Positions 8,967 through 19,774 of a stretch of DNA of 64,000 bases are shown piece by piece; position 1 is the stretch's first letter, and each line of letters starts with the position of its first letter. Below the pieces are notes generated by a model. That model was not told where the DNA came from and did no database searches. It saw only the letters and a program-made list of their open reading frames with translations. Position numbers and translations under genes: made by a program. Origin of the DNA: Lunularia cruciata (Eukaryota > Streptophyta > Marchantiopsida > Lunulariales > Lunulariaceae); NCBI GenBank assembly GCA_948567375.1, contig OX419757.1, positions 59,086,001 to 59,150,000 of the forward strand. The letters run 5' to 3'.

Positions 8967-9345
8967 AAGTGTTGGATGGACTATTGGATTGGTACATGAT
9001 GGTGTTCTTGGATGATATCTTAATCTATAGCAAGATAGAGGCAAAACACACAAATCATGTGAGAAGTCCTAAGACGACTACGACAATTGAAATTTGATTA
9101 CAAGATGTCAAAGTGTGCCTTTTGGTAGAAGGAAATCACCTTCTTGGGTTACAAGATCTCATCAAAAGGGATCAAGATGGAAGAGGAGAAAATCAAGGCC
9201 ATTATTGATTGACCTACTCCAAAGGATCCTACAGAAGTACTGGCATTTAATGGATTGGCCAATTTCTACCAACGGTTTATCCATTATTATTCTCATGTGG
9301 CTGCACCATTGACTGACCTCTCAAGAAAGAACTTGAACTTCTAGT
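8967..9345 (+). pseudogene. RT C-terminal half of truncated chromovirus
   Basis: Begins at VLDGLLDWYM and keeps the active-site block MVFLDDILIYSKIEAKHTNHV, so the catalytic Asp pair survives. Frames shift near 9070 and again before the thumb segment YQRFIHYYSHVAAPLTDL. Upstream RT motifs are absent because the element is truncated here. Confidence 0.85.
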
Positions 9346-9359
9346 GGACCACCAAGCAT

Positions 9360-9791
9360 GAAGAAGCATTCCAAAAGCTAAAACATATGGTTTCTTCAAG
9401 ACCCATCCTTCAACCATATGATCCTCAACTACCTTGTGTGGTTGATTTTGATACTTCTAACTTTGCAATTGGAGCAGTGTTGCAACATGAATTCCCAAAT
9501 GGACTACATCCCATTGCACTTATGTCTTGCCAACTAAATACAGCTGAGAGAATTTACTCTACTTGAGATCAAGAAAAACTGGCAATGGTATATGCCACCA
9601 AGATATGGAGGCATTATCTCTTGGGGAAACAAATGATCATGCAAACTGATCACAAACTATCGTTGCAGACCTTACACTTGGACCACATGAAGAGTCAACA
9701 TCATCAATGGGAGGAGCAACTCCAATTGTTTGACATCAAACTTGAGTACAAATCAGGTTGGTTCCATATCACCCCTAATGCTCTATCATGA
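9360..9791 (+). pseudogene. RNase H of truncated chromovirus
   Basis: DFDTSNFAIGAVLQHEFP gives the first Asp, then RIYST followed by a TGA and DQEKLAMVYA, and MQTDHKLSLQTLHLDHM the third acidic residue. One internal stop (about 9564) breaks it. The same block is found in the minus copies at about 35100-35500 and 60600-60800. Confidence 0.85.
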
Positions 9792-9829
9792 TGACCTGAT
9801 TTGAAGTCTTTTCTTCTCATCACACTGGC

Positions 9830-10740
9830 AATTACAACAATAGCAATTGACTCCAAGGTCCAAAATGAGTTTTGGTCAACTCTACAACAAGATCCCTTCT
9901 TCCAAATGGTACATGGTCATCTTACAGCATGTGACAAGGATTATAACACCTTCTTCTTCAAGGAAGGCCTTCTATTCCATGAGGACCGGATCTATGTTCC
10001 AGCCAAAGGTGATCTCCGACTTGTGTGTCTTCAAGAAGCCCATGATTTACCAATAGTTGGTCACATGGGTGTGGACAAGACCTTGGGTACCCTCCAATGC
10101 CAGTGGTGGGGCCCAACATGACACAAGATGTTCAAGAGTTTTTCCAATCATGTGAAAGCTACCAACGCAACAAGGCTAACAAAAAAAGCCAAGTGGACTC
10201 CTTCAACCACTCCCCATTCCATCCTCTCAATGGGAACATGTGAGTTTGGATCTCATCACATCCTTGCCCAAGACAAAGCAAGCACACACAACAATTGTGG
10301 TGTTTGTGGATAAGCTTAGTAAGCAAATCCACTTGGCACCAACCTTTGATACCATAGATGCTCCAACCTTAGCGTAAATCTACTTTAACAATATCTTCAA
10401 GCATCATGAGATACCACGTGTACTCATCTTTGACCGTGATCCTTGATTCACTTGGAAGTTTTAGCAAGCACTCTTCTAGATACACGGCACCAAGTTTGCT
10501 TTGTCCATGGCCTATCATCCTCAAATTGATGGACAAACCAAACATGCAAATCATACCTTGGAATATATATCTTTTGCCTTTGTCAATGTCTACCATATCA
10601 ATTGGGATGAATGTCTTGTAGTTGTAGAATTTGCCTACAATAATTCCAAACAGGCAAGCACTAGATTTTCTCCTTTCTTTCTCAATTTTGGCTAAGATCC
10701 AATTGTTCCAGATTCTCTTCTTGCTCGTCCTCCATCTTAG
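9830..10740 (+). pseudogene. Integrase of truncated chromovirus
   Basis: The zinc module reads HDLPIVGHMGVDKTLG, then after a stop and a frameshift a single Cys where two are expected. The core has FDRDP (second Asp), AYHPQIDGQTKHANHTLE, in which the catalytic Glu is replaced by Lys, and VVVEFAYNNSKQASTRFSPF. At least three stops interrupt it, so it is inactive. Confidence 0.85.
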
Positions 10741-11016
10741 GTCCCTCATACTTCAACCTTCTTAACCACCATCTCCCAATCTCTCCAACAAGCCAAATCT
10801 CACCTCCTTGTTGCCCAAAATCGTCAAAAACAATATGCGGACCACCATCGTCGTGATCTCACCTTTGAAGTCAATGATAAAGTCATGCTATCCTCTAGTA
10901 AACTACCCCTCCCACTTGATACGTAAGTTCATAAACTTGCTCCGAATTGGATAGGACCCTTTGATGTCACCTAAATCATCTCACTTGTTGCTTATCAACT
11001 TGCCTTCCATTGTCAT

Positions 11017-11345
11017 ATGCGTATCCACCCAGTCTTTCATATTTCTAAATTAAAACCCTTTGTTCCTAACCCATCTTCCTTGTCCTCTTGTGTCCAACCT
11101 CCTACTCCTCCTACTCCTCCTCCTCCTATCCCTATCAATGATCATGAGGAGTACAAAGTTGATTGTATCCTTGTACGTTGCCACATTCAACAAGGACACC
11201 GACAACATACATAGTACAAGGTCCTTTGGAAAGGGTATTCCCTTCATGATGCTACATAGGAACCTCTTTCTCACCTCCAAAATGCAAAAGTGGCCATCCA
11301 GGAGTTTGAAGCTTCAATGGCGACGAGGACATCACCAACTAGCGA
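11017..11345 (+). pseudogene. Integrase tail with chromodomain, truncated chromovirus
   Basis: After MRIHPVFHISKLKPFVP and a Pro-rich linker, the chromodomain reads EEYKVDCILVRCH, then after a shift and a stop YKVLWKGYSLHDAT, and EPLSHLQNAKVAIQEFE. The aromatic and WKGY motifs identify it as a chromodomain that binds methylated histone H3 in related chromoviruses and guides integration. The tryptophan before EPL is a stop here. Confidence 0.88.
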
Positions 11346-11355
11346 TGGGGGAATA
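11344..11355 (+). other. Polypurine tract of chromovirus
   Basis: GATGGGGGAATA directly precedes the TG of the 3' LTR; the minus element at 57942-57955 has the equivalent AGTGGGGGAATA. Confidence 0.8.
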
Positions 11356-11430
11356 TGGAACAATAAAGAGTTTAGCAATGAAGTTAGTAAGGCTAACAAA
11401 GTAGAGAATAAGCCAAATTAGCCCAAAATA

Positions 11431-11620
11431 TTCTAGAAGCATCTAGGAAGCTTCTTGGGAAGCTTTTTGACTAGCTTAACTTGCACCCCAATCAAGTAGC
11501 TTCTAGAAGCTTCCAACTAGCTTAGCTTGCATGCCAAGTAGATAGCTTCTTGAGAAGCTTCTTGGTTAACTTGGTTTGCACTCTAAGAAAGTGGCTCAAT
11601 GAAGCTTCTTGAGAAGCTTC
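11431..11620 (+). promoter_or_regulatory. Cluster of heat-shock-element-like sites in LTR U3
   Basis: TTCTAGAAGCTTC (11501-11513) is an exact three-unit TTCnnGAAnnTTC element. Two-unit TTCnnGAA or GAAnnTTC sites lie at 11431-11438, 11447-11454, 11554-11561, 11601-11608 and 11613-11620. All are upstream of the TATA box. Heat-shock factors bind such alternating GAA/TTC units; heat responsiveness is inference. Confidence 0.65.
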
Positions 11621-11641
11621 TCAAGGGCCTTGTATGCTACC

Positions 11642-11649
11642 TATAAATA
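11642..11649 (+). promoter_or_regulatory. TATA box of chromovirus LTR
   Basis: TATAAATA occurs after the palindrome cluster; the same box in the same place is seen in other family 2 LTRs (for example, reverse strand near 33950 and 63538). Confidence 0.75.
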
Positions 11650-11753
11650 CCAAAGCCAAAGCTCATGCTAGGCATTTGGAGTTTTCTCAAATTCAAGTGT
11701 CCCAATGTGAGTTTCCATTCTCTTATTTCTCTCCTTGGGCTTGGTCTTTTACA

Positions 11754-13494
11754 CTCTACGTGATGGCGCTCAATGGCCCCATGCGGTGGCACTCGATGGC
11801 ACCATGTGATGGTGCTTTATAGTGCCACATGAGGGTGCCTATAGGCCCTCAGGCTCAAAGTAACACTTGGGTGTTCCGATTAGTGATGTGGTGTACTATA
11901 TGTTGTTGTCAATTGCTGCTCAAGATTTGAGTTCTTTCTCACCAAATTTTCATTTTTTCCCTCAAATACACACATTTAGTTAGTAAAGGGATAAAAATAT
12001 TTTTTTCTAGTGTGGGACTATATAAACCCTCCTCTTACACATATGTTTCACATTTTCTAGAATTGAACCATTTTGGGAAGTCATTTGGGCAAGAACTTGT
12101 TGCATGGGTGTTCAAAGGAGGAGAGTGGAGTTTCAAAGGTGGTTTGATTGAATTGATGTGCTTTGATTTAGTGGTGGAGTTTGAGAGATTTTCATTTGAT
12201 CAAGACTTCAAAATTGGGAAGGAGGACCAAAGGAGAGGAGGATTCAAAATTGGAACTAAGGGAGATTTGAAACTGGAACTGACTGAGGAACATTTTAAAT
12301 TTAGAAGGAGAGGAGAGAGGATTCAAGGTTAGGAAGGAGAGGAGAGAGTTTATGAGTAGTTTCTCAACACAAGTGAGAAGGGAGAAGAGAGCTTGGAACC
12401 AAATTTCCTCACAGTCTATACATTTTATCAATGGTAGAAATTTGGTGATATGAGAAGATTGTTGATAGTCTTGATATGAGAAATACTCAAGAAGGAGATT
12501 GACTCATTGCTTTTCATACAATTTAGTACCTAGTGAACTCCATCAAATGGTGTTGGCTCGACAAACATCAGACTCAAACTGCTGTAGTTGGAATTTGGGA
12601 GGTCAATCTCAATGTAATCAGCCTCAAAATTACTCTTGACCTTCAAGTTCCACATCCCAAGGTATTATTCTGGCCTTCTTAAGTGTTTTTTTTCATTTTA
12701 CTCTAGTTGTAAAAAGTTCAAAACCTATTATTTTGAGTTTCTCTCCCTTAGGCCTCACAATTCTCAATGCCAATTGCATCTATCTTATAGCGCCTTCTAG
12801 TGCCACTATGTGTCAACAAGTGTCACCATGCACCTTCCTTCTTATAGTGCCTTCGAACGTTATCAGCATCCTCCACAATACAACCTAAACCCTTCTCATA
12901 GCATCAACAAGCACCATCCAACATTGATGAGCACCATCCAATACCACTTTACCCTAAACCCTATCCTGTAGTGGTGCCCAGTGCAGCTACGTCTTGCTAG
13001 CAACACCGATAGGTATATATGTGCAACTTCGGGCATCACTCCATGATTGGCACCACGCCATCCATGCATAGGAGACTGTTTTCCAGCACCATCAAGCGTC
13101 CTTGAGCGGCACCCAATGGTAGCAAAAACTGGCAGCCAGTGGTGCCACTTCCTTTTCTCCTAATTGGGGGCAGCTCCAAGCGGTACCTAGCCTCTTTGGG
13201 TGTAAGGATTGAGGTTTAAGGTTTTTTTTCTTTGTGGTTTTTGCAGGTTCTTCCATGTACGGAGTTTGTGAGTTTGTGTGACAAGAATTCTTGCACTTGT
13301 TTGGTAAGAGGGAGGTAGTTTCAATTGGCAGTGGATATAGTTAGAGATGCACTTGCCATGCCAAGAAGGAAACACCAAGATAGAGGATAGTTCCTTAAAT
13401 AGCTATTTTTGATTAGTTTCCACAAAGAGACAAGACTGCAAAAAGGTATCTTGCAAGACAATGTGTGTATCTTGCATTTAAGGCTTTCTTTTAG
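11754..13494. other. Non-coding stretch, no recognised gene
   Basis: Contains short degenerate repeats of GATGGCGCTCAATGGC type (about 11760-11840) and GCACCATCCAA type (about 12900-13180). A TATATAAA-like box lies near 12018. An open frame at 12012-12332 has biased, low-complexity composition and no recognised domain, so it is not called. Confidence 0.5.
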
Positions 13495-13869
13495 TTGATG
13501 GATGCACTTGTTGCACCAACTATTAGGCACAAGATTGTACATGGGTATTTGGTACTCAACACCAAGATGAAGTTGAGGAGATTTGGTGTGGAGGATTATG
13601 ATTGGGAAGAGTTAGCATTTAGAGCTATCATTGCTGAGGTGGGGAGTTTGCAAAGCCAATTGAGGAGTCTTAAGGGACGCAAGTTCAAAGCCACCTTCCG
13701 TGAGCAGATACTCACTTATCTCTTTATGGAGAGAGGTTTCATTTCATAGGAGGACGTGATGTACTTGAGAGATGGAGAAGAGGAGATTATACACAAGGGA
13801 GAGCATGAGGATGGAGATAGCTTGGATGAGGATGAGACTACTAATGATGGGGAGGATGAGGATAATTAA
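13495..13869 (+). pseudogene. Unknown open frame with acidic tail, one internal stop
   Basis: An 84-codon frame begins MDALVAPTIRHKIV and ends at TAG (13747), after which the same frame stays open for 39 codons that are strongly acidic (GDSLDEDETTNDGEDEDN) before TAA. The first part looks globular (YDWEELAFRAIIAEVGSLQ). No family recognised. It could be a decayed accessory frame of an unclassified retroelement or a host gene exon. Confidence 0.4.
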
Positions 13870-14271
13870 TGACGGATTTGATTTGAGTTTTGGCACATAC
13901 ATATATATGTTTGAAAACATAGAAAGTTCTATTATATATACCAATTCCGGATTTAATAAATGAGTTAATTTAAGAGGCTTTAATTAACTTGTGTATTTTC
14001 AAGATTAAAAAATGAATTTTTACTTTATGGATGACTAAATGTATCACTTGTGAATAGGTGTTCAATAGATTGAGTTGAGATACAACCCTTAATCCTTGTT
14101 TAGATAGCTCTTTCTCCCTCTTCTTCCCCTTCTCTCCTTTCTCCATCCATGGAAGGGGCACCTGACCTTATGCATTTCAGAGTACCTTCACCTTCATCCA
14201 CATATTTCAAAGTACCTTCATCTTCTTCTTGTTCTGTTGACATCACGTATGTTTTAGATGATTGTGTTTGA

Positions 14272-15033
14272 GTGGCTAAGGAGGGAAAGAGACACCTCCT
14301 TGAGCAGGAGAGGCAATTAGAGAGTGCAAAGGAGCAAGAGAGATTAGTGCTTGAGTGCAAGAGTAGATTGGAGAGTGTAAAGGAGCAAGAGACATTAGTG
14401 ATTGAGCGCAAGAGTAGATTAGAGAGTGTAAAGGAGCAAGAGAGATTAGTGCTTGAGCATGAGAGTAGATTGAAGAGCTTTGAGGAGCATGGTAGATTGA
14501 CCTTAAAGAGAGAGAGTCCTTTATAAGTGAGAGGATACTTTTGCTGCAAAGGAGGAGAGGCATTTGACCTTGATTACTTTTGAGATGGAGAGAGAGCAGA
14601 CATTAGTTGACTTGGACTTGGACATCCTAAGTGCCACTACCACAGTGGAGGCTATAAGGTCCAATTCTAGAATCAAGCAAGAGAGTTAGCATTTTCTATG
14701 GAGAGGTGCAAGAGTGCATATGTTTAGGTAGAGGAGAGTGAGAGTATTCTAGCTCAAATGAGGGCACATATGGCTTATCTTGGACTAAGACTACATACTA
14801 TTGCTTGCTAGATCCATACTCGTCATGAGATGCAGACCCAGACTGATGCCACCTATGTGTTACCTCATAGTGTGGAGACTTATGGCACTAAGTTAAGAGA
14901 GATGCTTTGTCTATCAGGAGAGTATATTCCATGTATCCTCTTCCCAGACTTCTTACGGAAGAAGATTATTGTTGTGGATGTTACTTGTTTAGTATTATTA
15001 TGGCTTCATGGTGCTACCGGTTTTTATGCATAG
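14272..15033 (+). pseudogene. Decayed coiled-coil protein
   Basis: The N-terminal part is a charged coiled coil built on repeats of ESVKEQERLVLE-type units (14320-14472). A frameshift near 14526 leads into FAAKEERHLTLITFEMERE and an acidic helix, followed by further stops (about 14690, 14745, 14812). The frame then reopens at about 14830 with YVLPHSVETYGTKLREMLCL and ends at 15033. The pieces look like one gene broken by several lesions. Function unknown; another coiled-coil frame lies on the opposite strand at 16293-16652. Confidence 0.45.
14320..14472 (+). repeat. Tandem repeat, three 51-bp units encoding 17-residue heptad-like repeats
   Basis: Three contiguous 51-bp units start at 14320, 14371 and 14422 and translate to variants of ESVKEQERLVLEHKSRL, differing at a few positions. 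Partial units flank on both sides. The period keeps the reading frame, so it was once protein-coding. Confidence 0.85.
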
Positions 15034-15359
15034 GAGAGTTGGAAAACTAGGCATAATTGGTGCCCTCATACATAGATTGGGCTTGTAGGGTGCGTAGCAT
15101 GTCTTGGTATTAGCCATTTCATCCAATCCTATTTGCTACACTTAAGGTTATCTTATGGATAGATCTTACTCTAAATGGAGTGGAGTGGTTGCTATAGAGC
15201 ATGTGGCAGTGGTCGGAACTCCTAGAGGGAGCTCACACCGGGTCTTGCCTCATGGATAATTTTTGTTTTGTAGATATCTAGAGAGATATTGAGTTTAGAG
15301 GACTTAGAGTTAGATCATATGAGCATCTCAGTTCATTAGGTTTACCTCTTTGTGATATT

Positions 15360-15653
15360 TTGATCCTACATAGTTATGCACTCTCTTATTATAGGAACCA
15401 TCCACATTGTATTATCCACCCTACACACTTACATCCTTATATGGTAGAGAGAGCATCATACACTTGGTCATTTGACCCTTTAATGAGCGCTTTGGATAGA
15501 TTTATCCATGATGATAGGCATGTTGTTAGTTGGGCAGAAGAGGAGTGGACATCTAGGAGACTGAGTTCTTATAGTAGTGACCCATATTCTCTTCTTGCTA
15601 GTAGTATTGGGCATAGATACTTGGATGAGAGCAAGTGGCACCTATGGTGGTAA
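15360..15653 (+). CDS. Unknown open frame of 97 codons
   Basis: Open frame rich in His and Tyr early, then DRFIHDDRHVVSWAEEEW and a Ser-rich part, ending DESKWHLWW. Not recognised. It follows the coiled-coil remnant on the same strand and may be its distal part after more frame breaks; equally it could be chance. Confidence 0.25.
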   Translation: MILHSYALSYYRNHPHCIIHPTHLHPYMVERASYTWSFDPLMSALDRFIHDDRHVVSWAEEEWTSRRLSSYSSDPYSLLASSIGHRYLDESKWHLWW

Positions 15654-16292
15654 TTGAGTCCATTTAGGATTCAACATCATGTATATCATTGTAAACTTGA
15701 GGACGTAGTAGCAACACTTAGACACCATGTTGCATCTCCCTCTTCTTCTTCACCTCCTTCTCCTCTACCATAGTGATAGGTTTTATTGGCTCCACATTTA
15801 TATACATCTTATGTTTATTTATACTCATTTATACATCTATCATTTATTTTGTCAAACTCTCATATTTTCATGTGTTTTGTATCACTTGTGCCTTGTGCAT
15901 CAAACCAGGTGTCACTTGGCGCTTACACATGCTCCATCATGAGTCACTCTAACCAAACCCGGCAGACCTTAGCGGCTCAAGGTGTCTCTTAGTGCCTACA
16001 TGCATCGTCAAGTAGTGTGTAAAACCCAACCGGCACAAAATTGATAAAAGGCAATGTTAAGCGGTGACTAGTGGTGGTGCAAAAAAGGTGATAGGCGGCA
16101 TTGAGTGGTGACAAGTGGTAGCTAACGGTGACTAGCAGTGGTGCAAAACATTTAATTGGCAGCACTAAGTGGCAACTAGCAGCACCTAGTGCCAATGAGC
16201 AACAATTAACCAATTAGAGACATAGAGAAGGAGCCTAAATCAAGTTTTTAAAACTCATCTTTATTATAATCATAATGAGGTTACATTTTGGT
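15654..16292. other. Non-coding, degenerate GGTGACTAGTGGT repeats
   Basis: Between about 16010 and 16200 a loosely repeated pattern around GCGGTGACTAGTGGTGGTGC recurs four or five times with much divergence. No gene seen. Confidence 0.45.
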
Positions 16293-17187
16293 ATCCTATT
16301 TTCTATCACTAGAGTATGATAGATTTGGAGTAGGATGTTGACCTTGAGTAAGCACTGTGAGATATTGACTTACTTCTTTGAGAGATTTTCTTGCCTGTAT
16401 GAGACTCATTTTGATTTCATGAGTGTGCTTTGACTCCAAACTCTTCTTCTTAAATTTATGTTTTTCTGCCCTAGCTTTCCTTTTATCTACACTCAATTTT
16501 GTTGAGTTTTCAATTTTCATCTTCTCTATCTCTAATCTAACATGCTTGGCTCCCATTTTCTTCATTGTTTTCTCTCTTTTCCTCATGTTGGTGGCTTCTA
16601 GTTTATCTAGTTGTAACCTCTCCCTGGATTCTATAGTATTTGCCTTCAACATGGTAATTTTTGCTAAATCATGAGAGAATGATATACTAGGAGCAACCTT
16701 GATACCTTACTTGCTGATATTCCACCTTTTCTCCTCTTTGGGTCACGTTCTCTTGGTCAAGGAAAGCACACTCGAATTCATCCCTTGTAGAAGTTAAAGG
16801 AGATGGTGTAACAAAAGGCAAGTCCTTGATTGGTGCAACAAATGGTGACTCATCCTTGGGTGATAGGATTCCATTATCCATGCCCACACTTGGTATACTT
16901 TCCACCCCTTGGGTGTTTAGGACAAATTGGGAGCCCGAGTCTAGGAGCACTACCTTTGGAGGAGATGGGAATTGCAAGCACTCTTGTCCACTTTCATGGA
17001 CTTCCTCCTCATCAACCTTGCCAACCCCGCTCAAATTGGGATTTAAATCTCCCAAACTCATTGTGGTACCCACATTTTTTATTTTGGATGAGTTTTGAAG
17101 AAGAAGTGCCTTGCTGAAACCAAATTGAAACCAAATAGAGAAGAAATGAGTGCAAACTTGTGTTTTGATCAAACCCAAGGAAGTCAC
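16293..17187 (-). pseudogene. Decayed coiled-coil protein, minus strand
   Basis: Reading leftwards from 17187, one frame is open to 16687 (about 166 codons) with an uncharged N-terminus and DESPFVAPIKDLPFVTPSP. After a one-base frame change near 16690, a second frame is open to 16296 and is a basic coiled coil (RKREKTMKKMGAKHVRLE, then KRKARAEKHKFKKKSLESK). The two probably form one protein of about 290 residues. No family recognised. Confidence 0.4.
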
Positions 17188-19036
17188 TTTTGTGTAAGAG
17201 GAAGAAGGTCTTGGACTGGATCAGACCTAAAGAAGCTTACTTCGTGTCAGAGGAGGAAAAAAACTCGGATCAAACGTTGAAGGAGGGCAAACTCGAAGGA
17301 GAAATAGAAGTTGTAGGTCAGGATTCTTGCAGGGGCCATATCTTATTGTACACAAGTCCAAATCAAGAGTGTTATATCTCGTTGAAAGAGTCTTGTTCAG
17401 GGCTTTCCATTGCCACCAAAATCGCAAAGTTTGGATGTCTTTAGAAGAAGTTACAAGCATCTGAAGTTTTGGGAGTAAATGTGAAAAGTAGTTTGGTGTC
17501 TTCGGTTAATGTGATTTCGTACTTCGGACTTCGGTTTACATGACTTCGGGTCTAAAGACTTTACCTCAAGACAAATATGATTCAACCCAAGGAAGTTGGA
17601 CCTCAGAGTGCAGTGAAGGTGACTTTGGGAGTTTTGCCAGAGGGATCAAAGGAAATTAGAATAGAGAAAGAAGATAGTTAGGATACCCATGACTTCAATT
17701 TCAATTTTGATTGAAGAGGGAACATGAATTAAAGGAGAAGTAGCAGTAGTGAACAAACCCAAAGTGCAGGATCGACAATAAGTGTCTTTGGGTTAGTAAC
17801 ATGAGTGATTAGGGGAAAGTGGGTTACAAATTGAAGGTGTAGATAGTGTACACATGCTTTCAATTAGAATTCTTAATGAGGATATAGTAGAATTAGTAAA
17901 GGAATTGATAGTGGTTAGACCCGAAGTAAGAGAGATAGGAGTGAAGGTGTCTTCAGATTTGACATTTGAAACTTTAGAGAAGAGTGGGTTGGGAGATAGA
18001 GATTTAGAAGGATTACTTGTGATAGGAATTGTAGATTAGAGTGGAGAATCAAAGAATTGGTAGAGGAAGTAAGAGTTATGAAACCCGAGGATAGAGTAGT
18101 AGGAAGTAAATTTACTTCAGGTTCGGGTTTGAAAGCCAATGACGAAGTAGACATCGGATTAGATTAGTAACAATTTTAAGATTTGAATAGGCAGATATGA
18201 AGAGATGCATTGTCATTTTGGATCTGCAGGTTAGAAAAGTTGTTGTAGAACGGTATACTTGTTAGAACTGTCAATTTGTTCACTATTTAAGAGTAGCATT
18301 TGCAGTATCATGTTGTTCAGTGCTCATAAATTCTGAGAATAGATAAAGCAAAGTTATGAAGTAGTGCTCGTTGCTTGAGCTTGATTTCGAGTATCAATGT
18401 TGTACTTGTGTTTGTGAGTGTTTGAAGAAATTCAAAGTGCAAGTCAATGTGCTTGTTGGATGTTGGATTCCATAGCCTTGATCTTCATTGTGTGTGTTTG
18501 ATCCTGAGTGAAGTGCAATCAAAGCAATGTCTTGACAGATCTAAGAGGAATTGTAGTGTTGGTAGTATTCTGCATTTGTGAGTGCAATGCGAAGTTGATG
18601 TGAAGCAATTTTGATTGAGGAAATTGTGCTTTTAGTGGAAGGGTGGAACACAATTCTGAGGCAAAGTTGTTTTGCAATGAAGTGCTGTTTTTGGGAGAGC
18701 CTGAATCATTACAATCAAGATTGTTTGAAAAGATTTGATGGAGTTGTGATTAAGGAGTGTGAAATTCGTGACAAGACTGCAAATCAGTGCTTGTTATTCT
18801 CTTCTGGGTGTAGTTTCTATTTGAGAGATTAAAGACGCAACCAAGAAGAACTGCAATTGTTACTTTGACTTTGTATTTGGACATTTCTGACTTGTATCTC
18901 TACGGAAACAAACTTTACTTACCCAATTACCGCAAAAGTGATATTTGCCGGGTTGTTACACTCACCATTGTAGGTAGACTAATGTTTGATTTGTTCTTGA
19001 ATATGGCTTCTATTTTGGAAAAATGCAAGCACATTC
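17188..19036. other. No supported gene
   Basis: Short open frames occur (for example, 17854-18039, with VKELIVVRPEVREIGVKV), but none has a recognised domain or extends far. Related charged motifs (EEVRVMKPEDRVVGSKF) appear in another frame at about 18060-18120, suggesting a decayed coding region that I cannot classify. Confidence 0.35.
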
Positions 19037-19648
19037 CATTCAATTTATCTCTATAGTTCTCCACCTCTTGCCATATTCCTTCTTAATGAGATCGTCTCTA
19101 ATAGACTTGTTCTTAAGCTCCCAAGTTTCATTGTATTGTTTCATGAACCTCAACCATTTCTTGTAAATCCTATCACCTATCATAGAAGTAGGAAATCCTT
19201 GCCTCTCCCTAATCAAAAATGTTTCCATGAAACTAAACATAGTCAATTTTTGAATGGGCTTTTTGCAATTTCAACCATGAATCTATGGAAAATGCTCAAG
19301 ATCCTCCAAATAATCCAATATTTGGCCATAATGGTGCATTTCCATGCATAACCATTCATCTTCCTTTGTTTTCCCAAGCACGGAAGAAGCCATCTTCAAC
19401 AATTCTCCAAATTTCCCTAATGGTTTTTCAGGTTGTGAATCCAAATATGAATATATTGGTCTTAGATTTGCATCCAAAAGTGAACCTCTTGCCTTGAAAC
19501 AAGGTATTGATCTCCCATTGCTAAAATTTTGGTACCCTTTTGAAATAAAATTCCTCAACTCCCAATCAATTTCTTGGTTGCCGCACGGTGGCTCAAATCG
19601 TTTCCCACACCAATGCAAAACTACAAAACTACAATTTAGTTGACTCAC
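19037..19648 (-). pseudogene. Unknown minus-strand frame with two internal stops
   Basis: Reading leftwards from 19648, one frame covers 203 codons and is broken only by a TAG and a TGA about 12 nt apart near 19275-19285. It contains CGKRFEPPCGNQEIDWELR, then FLIRERQGFPTSMIGDRIY and YNETWELKNKSIRDDLIKK. It looks like real protein rather than chance, but I do not recognise a family. It may be a decayed accessory retroelement gene or a host gene fragment. Confidence 0.4.
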
Positions 19649-19774
19649 AAAAGGAGCATTTGCTTAGGAGGGTGAATTTGACTTAAGAATTTGAATAGTT
19701 GAGAGATAACATTTTGGATTTTGAATTCACCAAAAAGTTCATAAATCAAAACCAACTCACCTACCCATGTGGCC

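Larger units (their letters stand above)
8967..11753 (+). mobile_element. Chromovirus (family 2), plus strand, 5'-truncated
   Basis: Starts inside RT and runs through RNase H, integrase, chromodomain, polypurine tract and a complete 3' LTR. Gag, protease and the 5' LTR are missing. Order and residues match the minus-strand family 2 copies elsewhere in the window. Many stops and small shifts make it non-functional. Confidence 0.9.
11356..11753 (+). repeat. 3' LTR of plus-strand chromovirus (398 bp)
   Basis: Starts TGGAACAATA and ends TCTTTTACA, the same ends as the other family 2 LTRs (starting TGTAACRATA). It contains repeated AAGCTT-centred palindromes, a TATA box and a downstream TCTTATTTCTCTCC region. 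The 5' LTR is absent, so no target duplication can be tested. Confidence 0.88.

Noticed and set aside
12012-12332. 106-codon open frame after a TATA-like box
   Set aside because: Biased Glu/Lys/Gly/Phe composition, no domain, and an antisense frame of similar length; probably chance.
14320-14472. CRISPR-like array
   Set aside because: Contiguous 51-bp protein-coding tandem repeats without spacers.
14100-14563. Minus-strand Ser/Leu-rich frames
   Set aside because: Mirror images of the coiled-coil repeat on the plus strand.
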